Shown in pieces: positions 6,467-13,498 of a DNA stretch of 17,288 nucleotides; the first letter of the stretch is position 1, and each line of letters begins with the position of its first letter. The stretch lies in contig CALJZV010000305.1 in the NCBI GenBank assembly GCA_937983475.1, forward strand, positions 1 to 17,288, read 5' to 3'. Made by a program: the position numbers and the translations under genes. The stretch comes from an uncultured Verrucomicrobiales bacterium. Lineage in GTDB: Bacteria > Verrucomicrobiota > Verrucomicrobiia > Limisphaerales > JACDHS01. A model generated the notes under the pieces. The model searched no databases. It saw only the letters and a list, made by a program, of their open reading frames with translations, and was not told where the DNA came from.

Positions 6467-7696
6467 ATGGAAAAGGGATTTCAATTGGCGGTGCTGGTGT
6501 TGTTTTGGGCAGTTTTCATTATTTTTTCCGGATGGCTGTTTTGGCGCGCCTTGAAGAAAAGCGACGAGCCGTTGCGCTTGGTGTGGAAATGGGTGATTAC
6601 CGCGATTCTTCTTGGCGCCATGTTCAAAATGGCACTGCCGGTAGTGTTCCAGGGCCACCAGATGTCAGTGATTGCCGGCATGCTGATGGTGGCGGCCCTG
6701 GCCATCATCATCGGCATAACCTGGGCGCCCAACTGGGCTTCCATGCTGGTCAGCCCTTTGACCAATGCCTTCGATGGCGGCGCCGAGGAACCCGAGGCCA
6801 GACCCGTGTATTCGGCGGCTCAGGCTCAGCGTAATCGTGGCCGCTACAACGAGGCCGTCGCGGAAATCCGAATGCAGCTTGAGCGATTTCCAGGAGATTT
6901 TTCCGGGCAATTCATGCTCGCGGAAATTCTTGCCGAGAACCTCAACGACCTTCCTGGAGCCCAAGTGACTGTCGAGCGAATTATTAATCAGCCCGGGCAC
7001 GGCCCGGCCCAAGTCACGGCTGCCCTTCATGCCTTGGCCGACTGGCATTTGAAATACGCCCAGGATCCTTACACTGCGCGGGAGGCTTTGGAGAAAATCA
7101 TCAGCCGCTTTCCAGAGTCGCAGTTCGCCCAGTTTGCGGCCCAGCGCATCGCCCATCTCGCCTCGGTGGATCAATTGCTTGAAAGGGCCGAGCCCTCGGC
7201 GATTGTGATGGGGCACTATGAGCAAAACATCGGGCTGCGCATCAAAGCCCCGGCGGTCCCAGAAGATGCTGTAGTTCCCGAGACCACCTTCGGCGAGGAG
7301 GCCGCCCTCTTGGTGGAACATCTTAAAGTTCATCCGCTGGACACCGAGGCCCGCGAGAAACTGGCGACTATCTATGCTGAGAATTATCACCGTTGCGATC
7401 TGGCCCGGATGGAGCTCGAACAACTGATTGCCCAGCCCAATCATTCCGCCAAGGAAGTCGCCCGATGGCTCAACCGGTTGGCCGATTTCCAAGTGCGCGA
7501 AGGCAACGATCCCGCCGCCGCCGCGCGCACGTTGGGGCAGATTGTTGAACGATTTCCCGGCAGCGCTCTGGCCGATCAAGCCCAAACCCGCATGGCTTAC
7601 CTGAAGCTCGAAGCCAGGCGGAATGAAAAGCCGGAAGCGATTCGAATGGGCACTTACGAAAAAGACCTGGGCATCAAGCGTGGGGTCTCCGGCTAG
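6467..7696 (+). CDS. Membrane-anchored TPR-repeat protein with internal duplication
   Basis: The protein has 409 residues. Three hydrophobic helices stand at the N-terminus (about 7-26, 40-60, 67-88), followed by a soluble helical region of tetratricopeptide type (about 115-385). Repeats such as NRGRYNEAVAEIRMQLERFP and AREALEKIISRFPESQFAQ show the A-x-x-x-F/I-P spacing of TPRs. The soluble part is two copies of one unit of about 130 residues (about 117-260 and 276-405). Each ends with the same signature: IVMGHYEQNIGLRIK in the first and IRMGTYEKDLGIKRG in the second. TPRs act as protein-binding scaffolds; the partner is unknown. A GAAGGAAA sequence about 12 bases before the ATG is a distant ribosome binding site. 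A hairpin terminator follows 59 bases after the stop. Confidence 0.75.
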   Translation: MEKGFQLAVLVLFWAVFIIFSGWLFWRALKKSDEPLRLVWKWVITAILLGAMFKMALPVVFQGHQMSVIAGMLMVAALAIIIGITWAPNWASMLVSPLTNAFDGGAEEPEARPVYSAAQAQRNRGRYNEAVAEIRMQLERFPGDFSGQFMLAEILAENLNDLPGAQVTVERIINQPGHGPAQVTAALHALADWHLKYAQDPYTAREALEKIISRFPESQFAQFAAQRIAHLASVDQLLERAEPSAIVMGHYEQNIGLRIKAPAVPEDAVVPETTFGEEAALLVEHLKVHPLDTEAREKLATIYAENYHRCDLARMELEQLIAQPNHSAKEVARWLNRLADFQVREGNDPAAAARTLGQIVERFPGSALADQAQTRMAYLKLEARRNEKPEAIRMGTYEKDLGIKRGVSG

Positions 7697-7755
7697 GAGG
7701 AAACAACTCGCTTTCTCCTCGCGCTCCCCCCGGTTGGCATTACAGGCCAATTGCG

Positions 7756-7785
7756 GGGCAAAGTTCGGCGTTTGCCCGAGTTTTT
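7756..7785 (+). terminator. Rho-independent terminator after the lon operon
   Basis: GGGCAAA (7756-7762) pairs with TTTGCCC (7771-7777) around an 8-base loop, followed by GAG and five T (7781-7785). It is placed 59 bases after the TPR gene and 115 before the PilT gene, as expected for the end of the lon block. Confidence 0.6.
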
Positions 7786-7887
7786 CCGGCTCAAATCCTT
7801 GCTTAAATGAGGGTGCTCTTCGAGAACGCAATGAGCTATTTCCCGAAGCAAAGCTTCCATTGGTCAATTAAAAATTGTTTAATGGAG

Positions 7888-7894
7888 AAGGAGG
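7888..7894 (+). promoter_or_regulatory. Strong Shine-Dalgarno site of the PilT-type gene
   Basis: AAGGAGG stands six bases before the ATG at 7901. It is the only near-perfect ribosome binding site in the window and fixes the start of this gene. Neighbouring genes have weak or no such site. Confidence 0.8.
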
Positions 7895-7900
7895 TAAACC

Positions 7901-8983
7901 ATGCATGCAAGATTCAGTCAACTTTTGGATCAGGCTTCGAGCCTGGGGGCTTCAGACCTGCACCTGATTGCAGGTGTGGTGCCAGCATTTAGAGTCACAG
8001 GGGACATTGTCATGTCCGACGAGGGGCCGATGTCCGGCGCCGAACTTCAGGCCATGACGACCAGCCTCCTGAACTCCCAGCAAGCCGAAATTTTTCAGCG
8101 CGAATGGGAATTCTGTTTGTCTCTCATTTTTGAAAAGGCGGGCCGCCTGCGCGTCACTTTTTACCGGCGCAACGGGTCGCCTGAAATCAGCGTCCGCTTC
8201 TGCGGCGACCGGGTGCGGGGACGCGAGGAACTAGGGCTTCCCAGAAAACTGGAGGAGCTCGCCCGCAAGCGCAATGGACTGGTGATCGTGACGGGGCCGA
8301 CAGGCGCGGGCAAGACCACCACGCTCAATTACCTGGTGGACCTCATCAACAACGAGCGCCGCTGCAAGATTGTCACCATCGAGGACCCGATTGAATACAC
8401 CCATCGCAACAAGCGGGCCATCATTGTGCAGCAGGAGGTGCTGACCGACACGCACTCCTTCAACCGTGCTTTGGTTCATGTGCTCCGTCAGGATCCGGAT
8501 GTCATTGTGGTGGGCGAAATGCGCGACCATGCGGCCATCGAAACCGCGCTGACCGCCGCTGAAACGGGCCATCTGGTGTTGACCACCCTGCACTCTCCGA
8601 ACACGACTCATGCCCTGGAGCGCATGATCGGGGTGTTCGAGGGCAACGCACAGAAACAGATCATTTTGCAACTGGCCAACGGCCTACAGGGCATCATCGC
8701 ACAGGACTTGATTCCCTCAGCGGATCAATCCTCGCGAGTGCTGGTGTATGAAATGCTCGTGGCTAACGGCGCCGTGCGCAACCTGATTCGCGAAAACAAA
8801 CTTCACCAACTGGAAAACGCCGTGCAGTCAGGCGGCAAGGAGGGCATGGTGCTCATGGACGCCTGTTTGCATGACCTGTATTGCCGGGGCAAAATTACCC
8901 GCGAGGCGGCGATGGATCGGGCCAAAAACCCGGAATTCTTCGCACGGCGCCACTCCACGTCGACAGAGTTCTTCAGAAAATAA
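7901..8983 (+). CDS. pilT: PilT-type type IV pilus twitching motor ATPase
   Basis: The protein has 360 residues, standard for PilT. It is a cytoplasmic hexameric ATPase that powers pilus retraction for twitching motility and DNA uptake. The N-terminal domain opens with GASDLHLIAG (16-25), the usual 'SDLH' start. Walker A is GPTGAGKT (132-139), the Asp box TIEDPIEY (159-166), Walker B DPDVIVVGEMRD (198-209) and the His box TGHLVLTTLH (222-231). The PilT hallmark AIRNLIRE appears as AVRNLIRENK (291-300), which favours PilT over the assembly ATPase PilB. PilB also usually carries a Cys4 zinc site that is absent here. No other pilus gene is in the window. Twitching-type ATPases occur in several copies in many genomes, so it may be PilT or PilU-like. 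Confidence 0.9.
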   Translation: MHARFSQLLDQASSLGASDLHLIAGVVPAFRVTGDIVMSDEGPMSGAELQAMTTSLLNSQQAEIFQREWEFCLSLIFEKAGRLRVTFYRRNGSPEISVRFCGDRVRGREELGLPRKLEELARKRNGLVIVTGPTGAGKTTTLNYLVDLINNERRCKIVTIEDPIEYTHRNKRAIIVQQEVLTDTHSFNRALVHVLRQDPDVIVVGEMRDHAAIETALTAAETGHLVLTTLHSPNTTHALERMIGVFEGNAQKQIILQLANGLQGIIAQDLIPSADQSSRVLVYEMLVANGAVRNLIRENKLHQLENAVQSGGKEGMVLMDACLHDLYCRGKITREAAMDRAKNPEFFARRHSTSTEFFRK

Positions 8984-8984
8984 A

Positions 8985-9010
8985 AAAGCCAGGCAAAGGT
9001 GCCTGGCTTT
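8985..9010. terminator. Bidirectional hairpin terminator between convergent genes
   Basis: AAAGCCAGGCA (8985-8995) and TGCCTGGCTTT (9000-9010) form a perfect 11-pair stem with a 4-base loop. The hairpin starts just after the PilT stop (8981-8983). On the minus strand the stem runs into six T, a strong terminator for the lipoprotein gene. On the plus strand the tail is only TTTGTCT, so it is weaker there. Confidence 0.8.
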
Positions 9011-9039
9011 GTCTCTAAAAGTTTGCGCTATAGAGTGGT

Positions 9040-9429
9040 TTACTGGCCGACGGCCAGTTGAATGCCGATCTGCTTGCTGATTTCGCTTGCCAGGTCCACA
9101 TTGCCGGCACCCCGGCGCGAACGGGCCTGAACGACCACTTCGCTGATATTGGGGTCCACTTCGGCGACCTTCACCCACACATCATTCTGGTTGATCTTTG
9201 CCTTGAGGGAATTGCTTACTGCATCGTCGCTTTGAATCTGGCCGTTGCGCTGAAGCACCACGCGGGAGGCGCTGAGAATCTGCGATACTGAGCGCTCGTA
9301 GCGGCTGACGATCTTGTCCTTGGAGAAGGGCACGCCCGCCTTCATGTGGCCGTCGGCCGTCTTGACGCAACCGGTAACCAGCACGCACAGGCTCAGGAGT
9401 AAAATATATCCGAAAATCTTTGTTTTCAT
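9040..9429 (-). CDS. Small lipoprotein of unknown function
   Basis: The protein has 129 residues. The N-terminus MKTKIFGYILLLSLCVLVTG is followed by Cys21, a good type II signal peptide with lipobox LVTGC (17-21). The mature protein is therefore lipid-anchored in the inner or outer membrane; Val follows the Cys, so there is no Asp+2 retention signal of the E. coli kind. The body (about 40-125) is predicted as mixed helix and strand and resembles small DUF3568-like lipoproteins with a helix, a strand pair and a final helix (LASEISKQIGIQLAVGQ). I would not name it further. It is preceded by a GC-rich hairpin in the leader and ends in the strong hairpin shared with the PilT gene. pdxA lies upstream on the same strand, 129 bases away. 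Confidence 0.75.
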   Translation of the reverse strand: MKTKIFGYILLLSLCVLVTGCVKTADGHMKAGVPFSKDKIVSRYERSVSQILSASRVVLQRNGQIQSDDAVSNSLKAKINQNDVWVKVAEVDPNISEVVVQARSRRGAGNVDLASEISKQIGIQLAVGQ

Positions 9430-9451
9430 GGGCCGCTATGCAATCAGAACC

Positions 9452-9478
9452 GGCCCCGGCGTCAAGCCTGAAGGGGCC
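9452..9478. repeat. GC-rich inverted repeat in the leader of the lipoprotein gene
   Basis: GGCCCC (9452-9457) pairs with GGGGCC (9473-9478), with an inner GGC/GCC pair (9458-9460, 9466-9468). It lies 23 bases before the lipoprotein ATG (minus strand). There is no T tract on the minus strand and only ATTTT on the plus strand, so it is more likely a leader hairpin than a terminator. Confidence 0.4.
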
Positions 9479-9558
9479 ATTTTAAAATCGAAAAGGGAGG
9501 CGGTTCATTTCGCCAATGGATAACTATAAAATCGTGAAAACAGGTTTGGGGGCTCGGA

Positions 9559-10569
9559 TCAATTTTGGCCGCGCGCTGTCTTTTTTCCCTCAGCCAACTG
9601 GCGGGCAAGGCCGATGGCTGCCATCATGCTGGAAGGGTTGGCCTTGTTCTGGCCCGCGATGCCGTAGGCCGTCCCGTGGTCGGGCGAGGTGCGGATGAAA
9701 GGCAGGCCCAGGGTCCAATTCACACCGGTTTCAAAGCCGATCATTTTCAGCGGCACCAGTCCCTGGTCGTGATACATCGCCACCACGGCGTCGTAATCGC
9801 CTTTGAATACATAAAAAAATAAAGCGTCGGCCGCGAACGGCCCCGCAACATCCAGTCCGTGTTCCCCCGAAGCCTTGACCGCAGGTTCGATGACCTCCGC
9901 ATCCTCGCTGCCCAGTTGGCCGCCTTCGCCGGCATGTGGATTGAGCCCGCACACGGCCACCCGTTGTCGCGGCAATTTCAAATCCCGGCAGGCCTGAGCG
10001 GCCAGTTCGATGGCCAATTCGATTTTCTCTTGTGTCAGATGGTCTGCCACGAAGCGAATCGGCACATGGGTGGTGGCCAGGACGACCCGGAGCCAGCGAT
10101 TTTTTTCGTCATGGCCCAGAAGCATCATCGCCGTGCGGGTGGTGCCCGCCAGCTCCGACAGGAACTCCGTCTGTCCAATGAATGGCTGGCCGGAGAGGAT
10201 GATGGATTCCTTGTTGACCGGCGCTGTCACCAGCGCGTCCAACGATTGCGCGAGGCAGCGGCAGGCTCCTTCCTTAAGCCAAGCCACAGATGCGCGCGCG
10301 GCGGCCGGCGAACCAGCTTCCAGGCGCTCCGGCAGCGGCTCAGCCAACGGATTAAATACCACGAAGCGGTCGCCCTCGGCGGCCTCGGATTGCTGGACAA
10401 GTGGGAGCGCCGTTCCGATTGCCTCGTTGAGGTTGCGCAAGTGATGCCAGTCCCCGAGCAACAGGTAGCGGTTGGTCGTGTCCTGGCGCTCGGCGGCGAG
10501 CGCTTTCAAGGTGACTTCCGGGCCGATGCCGGTCACGTCTCCGATGGAGATGCCAATCCAGCCAGTCAT
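9559..10569 (-). CDS. pdxA: 4-hydroxythreonine-4-phosphate dehydrogenase
   Basis: The protein has 336 residues, normal for PdxA (about 330). It oxidises 4-phosphohydroxy-L-threonine with NAD, the step before PdxJ in vitamin B6 (pyridoxal phosphate) synthesis, in the cytoplasm. The start GISIGDVTGIGPEVTLKAL matches the family M-G-D-P-A-G-I-G-P-E opening with V-T for P-A. The metal-binding histidines are all present: His168 (ATTHVP), His212 (NPHAGEGG) and His267 (MYHDQG). The motif VTAPVNK (114-120) and the closing SPDHGTAYGIAG are standard. One difference is that the G-H-T-E substrate-phosphate motif reads IGQTEFL (131-137), so His becomes Gln133. It lies 75 bases after the SurA-like gene on the same strand and is probably co-transcribed with it, as in E. 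coli. Confidence 0.93.
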   Translation of the reverse strand: MTGWIGISIGDVTGIGPEVTLKALAAERQDTTNRYLLLGDWHHLRNLNEAIGTALPLVQQSEAAEGDRFVVFNPLAEPLPERLEAGSPAAARASVAWLKEGACRCLAQSLDALVTAPVNKESIILSGQPFIGQTEFLSELAGTTRTAMMLLGHDEKNRWLRVVLATTHVPIRFVADHLTQEKIELAIELAAQACRDLKLPRQRVAVCGLNPHAGEGGQLGSEDAEVIEPAVKASGEHGLDVAGPFAADALFFYVFKGDYDAVVAMYHDQGLVPLKMIGFETGVNWTLGLPFIRTSPDHGTAYGIAGQNKANPSSMMAAIGLARQLAEGKKTARGQN

Positions 10570-10593
10570 GGGAAAATCAACTGTCGGCCGAGT

Positions 10594-10609
10594 CCGGCTC
10601 TAAAGCCGG
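10594..10609. repeat. Hairpin between the SurA-like gene and pdxA
   Basis: CCGGCT (10594-10599) pairs with AGCCGG (10604-10609) around the tetraloop CTAA. It sits in the 75-base gap between the two co-directional genes and has no T tract. It may be an intercistronic stabiliser or an attenuating structure. Confidence 0.4.
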
Positions 10610-10644
10610 TTTGCGGTTGCCGTCATATTCTTGCCGCAACTGAA

Positions 10645-11601
10645 TTAAAAATACCGGATGAACGACTTGGCCTTGAGGCGGTCGATCCAGCGGTTTTTCA
10701 ACCGGGCTTGCTCCTCGTCTTTGAGCGTTTTTTCAATTTCATCTCGGACATCCGCCAGCGCCTTGGTGTGCGCGGTCTGAACATCCTCCGCAAGCATCAG
10801 GTAGCAGGCCTCGGGCAGGTCAATGACGCCGCTGTGCTGGCCGGGCTTGAGCGAGAAAGCAACGTCGGACAGCTCCTTTTTGAAAAACGAGCGATCCACC
10901 CAGCCGCGACTGCCGCCCTCGGCGCGATTGGAATCGGAGTAAACCGACGCCATGTCCGCGAAGGAAGCTCCTTCCTGGAGCTTGCTGTGAATTTCCTCGG
11001 CCAGCTTGCGGGCGACTTCGGCGCCGGACTTGGACTTGTTCAGCACAATCATGCGCAGCTTGACCTGGTCGGCGACTTTAAACTGGTCCTGATTTTCGTT
11101 GTAGTAGGTTTCAATCTTGTGCGGGGAAATGAGAATTTTCTCCGGAGAAATCTTCTGCTGGGTCAGCGCCCGGATGATGTAATCCTCTCGCACCTGCTTG
11201 CGGAACGCCTCGAATGTCATGCCTTGGGCCTGCAATGTCTTGGTCAGGGTGGCCCGGTCGCCGAAGCGCTCCTTGATGCGCTCGCGGATGACGTCGTCAA
11301 TGATGCTTTCGGGTAGGATGTAGCCAGCGGTCTTGAACTCGTGCAGCACCAATTGCCTCTCGACCAGTTCCTCGATCTTTTCGCTGCGGGTCTGTTGGAG
11401 CTTTTCCTCGAAGACGCTGGGTTGGCCCCGGTACTGGCGGGCCAGCAGCTCGGCAAGCGGAGCGATGGCGCTCTCGACTTCCTGGTAGGTGATAACCGCG
11501 TCGTTGACGACTACATAAATGCCGTTGATCAATTCGGCGCGCCCTTTGGGCTGGAAAGCGAACAGCAGGGAAACAAGGACAACAAGCGTTCTCATGAACA
11601 T
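10645..11601 (-). CDS. SurA-like periplasmic peptidyl-prolyl isomerase (parvulin)
   Basis: The protein has 318 residues from the ATG at 11601. A signal peptide runs to about residue 22 (MRTLVVLVSLLFAFQPKGRA within it), so it is periplasmic. An N-terminal chaperone region (about 24-150) begins INGIYVVVNDAVITYQEVE, very like SurA, whose N-terminal domain holds unfolded outer-membrane proteins. One parvulin domain (about 180-275) contains LQEGASFADMASVYSDSN, then GGSRGWV and the KPGQ segment typical of the PpiC family. E. coli SurA is longer (428 residues) with two parvulin domains, so this is a one-domain version. Starts at 11616 (TTG, with AAGG nearby) or 11595 are also possible. It precedes pdxA, the same order as enterobacterial surA-pdxA, and is read divergently from the Nudix gene. 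Confidence 0.85.
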   Translation of the reverse strand: MFMRTLVVLVSLLFAFQPKGRAELINGIYVVVNDAVITYQEVESAIAPLAELLARQYRGQPSVFEEKLQQTRSEKIEELVERQLVLHEFKTAGYILPESIIDDVIRERIKERFGDRATLTKTLQAQGMTFEAFRKQVREDYIIRALTQQKISPEKILISPHKIETYYNENQDQFKVADQVKLRMIVLNKSKSGAEVARKLAEEIHSKLQEGASFADMASVYSDSNRAEGGSRGWVDRSFFKKELSDVAFSLKPGQHSGVIDLPEACYLMLAEDVQTAHTKALADVRDEIEKTLKDEEQARLKNRWIDRLKAKSFIRYF

Positions 11602-11705
11602 GCCAAATGAAACCAACCGGCCTTTTAAAGGTCAAGCTGCCGGTGTCTTCGTAAAATATGGTGCAACAAGCCGGGTGCGCAGGGCCAAAGGCTGTCTTTC
11701 CAAGG

Positions 11706-11722
11706 GGCCGAATCTTTCGGCC
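11706..11722. repeat. Inverted repeat in the divergent SurA-like/Nudix gap
   Basis: GGCCGAA (11706-11712) pairs perfectly with TTCGGCC (11716-11722) around TCT. It lies 48 bases before the Nudix ATG in the 168-base divergent region. It could be an operator or a leader hairpin. The T run nearby (CTTTTC at 11729) is too weak and too far for a good terminator. Confidence 0.4.
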
Positions 11723-11769
11723 TGAGGACTTTTCAAACTCCTCGCCGTGCGACATCTTCCCGGCGGCGT

Positions 11770-12240
11770 ATGCCGCATATTCACGACAAAATTGATTTCA
11801 CCGTCGCGATCTTCATCGTGAGCGACGGCAAAGTGCTTTTAATTCACCACAAGCAACTGGGCAAATGGCTGCCCATCGGCGGGCACATTGAACTGGATGA
11901 GGACCCCGAGGCTGCCGCGCTGCGCGAGGCTCTCGAGGAGAGTGGCTTTGAAGTGGAGCTCATTGGCGAGCGCCCGCCCACGACCGAGCCGGGCACCCGC
12001 GCCCTGATTGCCCCGCGCTTTTTGGACATCCATCGGATCAACGCCACCCATGAGCACATCGGCATGATTTACTGGGCGCGGCCAAAAAACGGCACGATGA
12101 CGTTGTCCGAGGCAGAGCACCACGACATTCGATGGTGTAGCCCGGAGGACCTGGAGCAATTGCAACCCCCCATGTCCGGGGCGGTGAAATGGTATTGTCG
12201 CAAAGCGCTGGAGGAACTGGGCGGCGCTGGCGGGTTCTGA
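11770..12240 (+). CDS. Nudix hydrolase
   Basis: The protein has 156 residues, one Nudix domain. The full Nudix box G-x5-E-x7-R-E-U-x-E-E-x-G-U is seen at 38-60, from G38 (GGHIELDEDPEAAALREALE) through E56-E57 and G59-F60, so the metal-binding catalytic helix is intact. These enzymes cleave nucleoside diphosphates linked to another group (dNTPs, NDP-sugars, cofactors). The preceding KQLGKWLPIGGHIE stretch is common in the MutT-like/ADP-ribose-type subgroup, but substrate cannot be told from sequence. It is followed by an MFS-like transporter only 17 bases later, so the two are likely co-transcribed. The start lacks a clear ribosome binding site. Confidence 0.9.
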   Translation: MPHIHDKIDFTVAIFIVSDGKVLLIHHKQLGKWLPIGGHIELDEDPEAAALREALEESGFEVELIGERPPTTEPGTRALIAPRFLDIHRINATHEHIGMIYWARPKNGTMTLSEAEHHDIRWCSPEDLEQLQPPMSGAVKWYCRKALEELGGAGGF

Positions 12241-12257
12241 TCGGATTCAATTGCCGC

Positions 12258-13457
12258 ATGTATTCGCGCTGCATCAAGAACGGGGTCTTCGTGCTCGAGG
12301 CGTTCAACGCCCTGGCGACGACGTATTTTTTCTACTACGCCTATTTCTTTATGCGGGACCAGCATGGGTTTGGCACGCTGCAAAACCTGCTGCTGGCCGC
12401 GGGTTTGGGGTTGATCTACACCGTTTCGGCCCGAATTGGCGGCAAATTTGCCCAGAAGCGCGGCTTTTTCCCGTCGTTGAGGGTTGGTTTTTTGATCATG
12501 AGCGCAACGCTGTTTGTCGGCGGGGGCGCGGCGTCGCTTTTCGCGCACTTGACCGTGCTGGTGGTGGCGACGGTTGGCATGTGCTTTACCTGGCCGGCAT
12601 TGCAGGCGCTGATCAGCGACCGGGAACCGCCGCAGCGTTTGCAAAGCCTGGTGGGCATTTATAATTTCACGTGGGCTGCCGGAAGCGCGGTCGCGTATTT
12701 TCTGGGTGGCGCGCTGCTGGAGGCGCTTGGGCCGCGCAGCATGTTTTATTTGCCTGCTGGGGTGCATCTGGGGCAATGGGCGATGGCGTGGTGGCTGGAG
12801 CGGAAGGCGCTCCGGCAGCCTCGGACCCAACTCGGCGACACGCCCGAGCCGGGCGTCGAGCAGCCCCCCGGTTTTCGCGATGCCGCGCTCAACGCCAACC
12901 TGTTTCTTCGGATGGCTTGGCTGGCCAACCCGTTTGCCTATTTGGCGGTGAACACGGTGGTGCCGGTCATTCCGACTTTGGCCAGCAGGCTTGAATTGTC
13001 GCCCACCTGGGCGGGCGTGGTTTGCTCCATCTGGTTTTTCACGCGGGCAGGAGCCTTTGTCTGGCTTCGCGTGTGGCGCGGGTGGCATTTCCGGTTTGGC
13101 TGGCTGGCGGGGGCGTACGCCGCGATGGTCGTGAGCTTCGCGGCGATGCTGCTGGCGTCGGTGCTGTGGCTGCTGGTGGCCGCTCAAATCGTTTTCGGGC
13201 TGGCGTTGGGGTTGATTTATTATTCGTCGCTCTATTATTCGATGCAGGCGGGCGAAACCAAGGGGGAGCATGGTGGGGTGCATGAGGCGATGATTGGGGC
13301 GGGCTGCTGCGCGGGCCCAGCCATAGGCGCGGCGGCGCTTTATTTTTTTCCTGACCAGCCTTCGGGCAGCGCCTGGGCGGTGAGCGGGCTTTTGCTGAGC
13401 GGCCTGGCAGGGTTAATCTGGCTGCGGGGCCGTGTTTCTTCCCTTGCCACGAAATGA
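12258..13457 (+). CDS. Major facilitator superfamily-like membrane transporter
   Basis: The protein has 399 residues from the ATG at 12258, with about ten to twelve hydrophobic helices in two halves split by a hydrophilic loop (about 182-215, RQPRTQLGDTPEPGVEQPPG), the classic MFS layout. Between helices 2 and 3 is SARIGGKFAQKRGF, which corresponds to the MFS motif A (G-x-x-x-D-R-x-G-R-R) in degenerate form. An ATG at 12189 in the same frame would overlap the Nudix gene by 52 bases and add a non-hydrophobic, Gly/Arg-rich 23-residue lead, so I prefer 12258. Substrate is unknown. The pocket is rich in Tyr and Phe (YYSSLYYSM near 321-329). The neighbours (Nudix, fabI) do not point to a substrate. 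Confidence 0.82.
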   Translation: MYSRCIKNGVFVLEAFNALATTYFFYYAYFFMRDQHGFGTLQNLLLAAGLGLIYTVSARIGGKFAQKRGFFPSLRVGFLIMSATLFVGGGAASLFAHLTVLVVATVGMCFTWPALQALISDREPPQRLQSLVGIYNFTWAAGSAVAYFLGGALLEALGPRSMFYLPAGVHLGQWAMAWWLERKALRQPRTQLGDTPEPGVEQPPGFRDAALNANLFLRMAWLANPFAYLAVNTVVPVIPTLASRLELSPTWAGVVCSIWFFTRAGAFVWLRVWRGWHFRFGWLAGAYAAMVVSFAAMLLASVLWLLVAAQIVFGLALGLIYYSSLYYSMQAGETKGEHGGVHEAMIGAGCCAGPAIGAAALYFFPDQPSGSAWAVSGLLLSGLAGLIWLRGRVSSLATK

Positions 13458-13498
13458 AAAATCCTTTCCTCTAGTCTTAAGTCTTATTCGATAAAACT

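Noticed and set aside
6665..7867. 400-codon open frame on the minus strand over the TPR gene
   Set aside because: It is a shadow of a GC-rich gene: the plus strand has membrane helices and TPR repeats, while the minus product has no recognisable domain.
9859..11316. 485-codon plus-strand open frame over pdxA and the SurA-like gene
   Set aside because: It is antisense to two well-supported genes with intact motifs; its product is Arg/Gly-rich with no domain.
12069..13283. 404-codon minus-strand open frame over the transporter
   Set aside because: Its product is rich in Arg, Gln, His and Pro, as expected from the complement of a membrane-protein gene.
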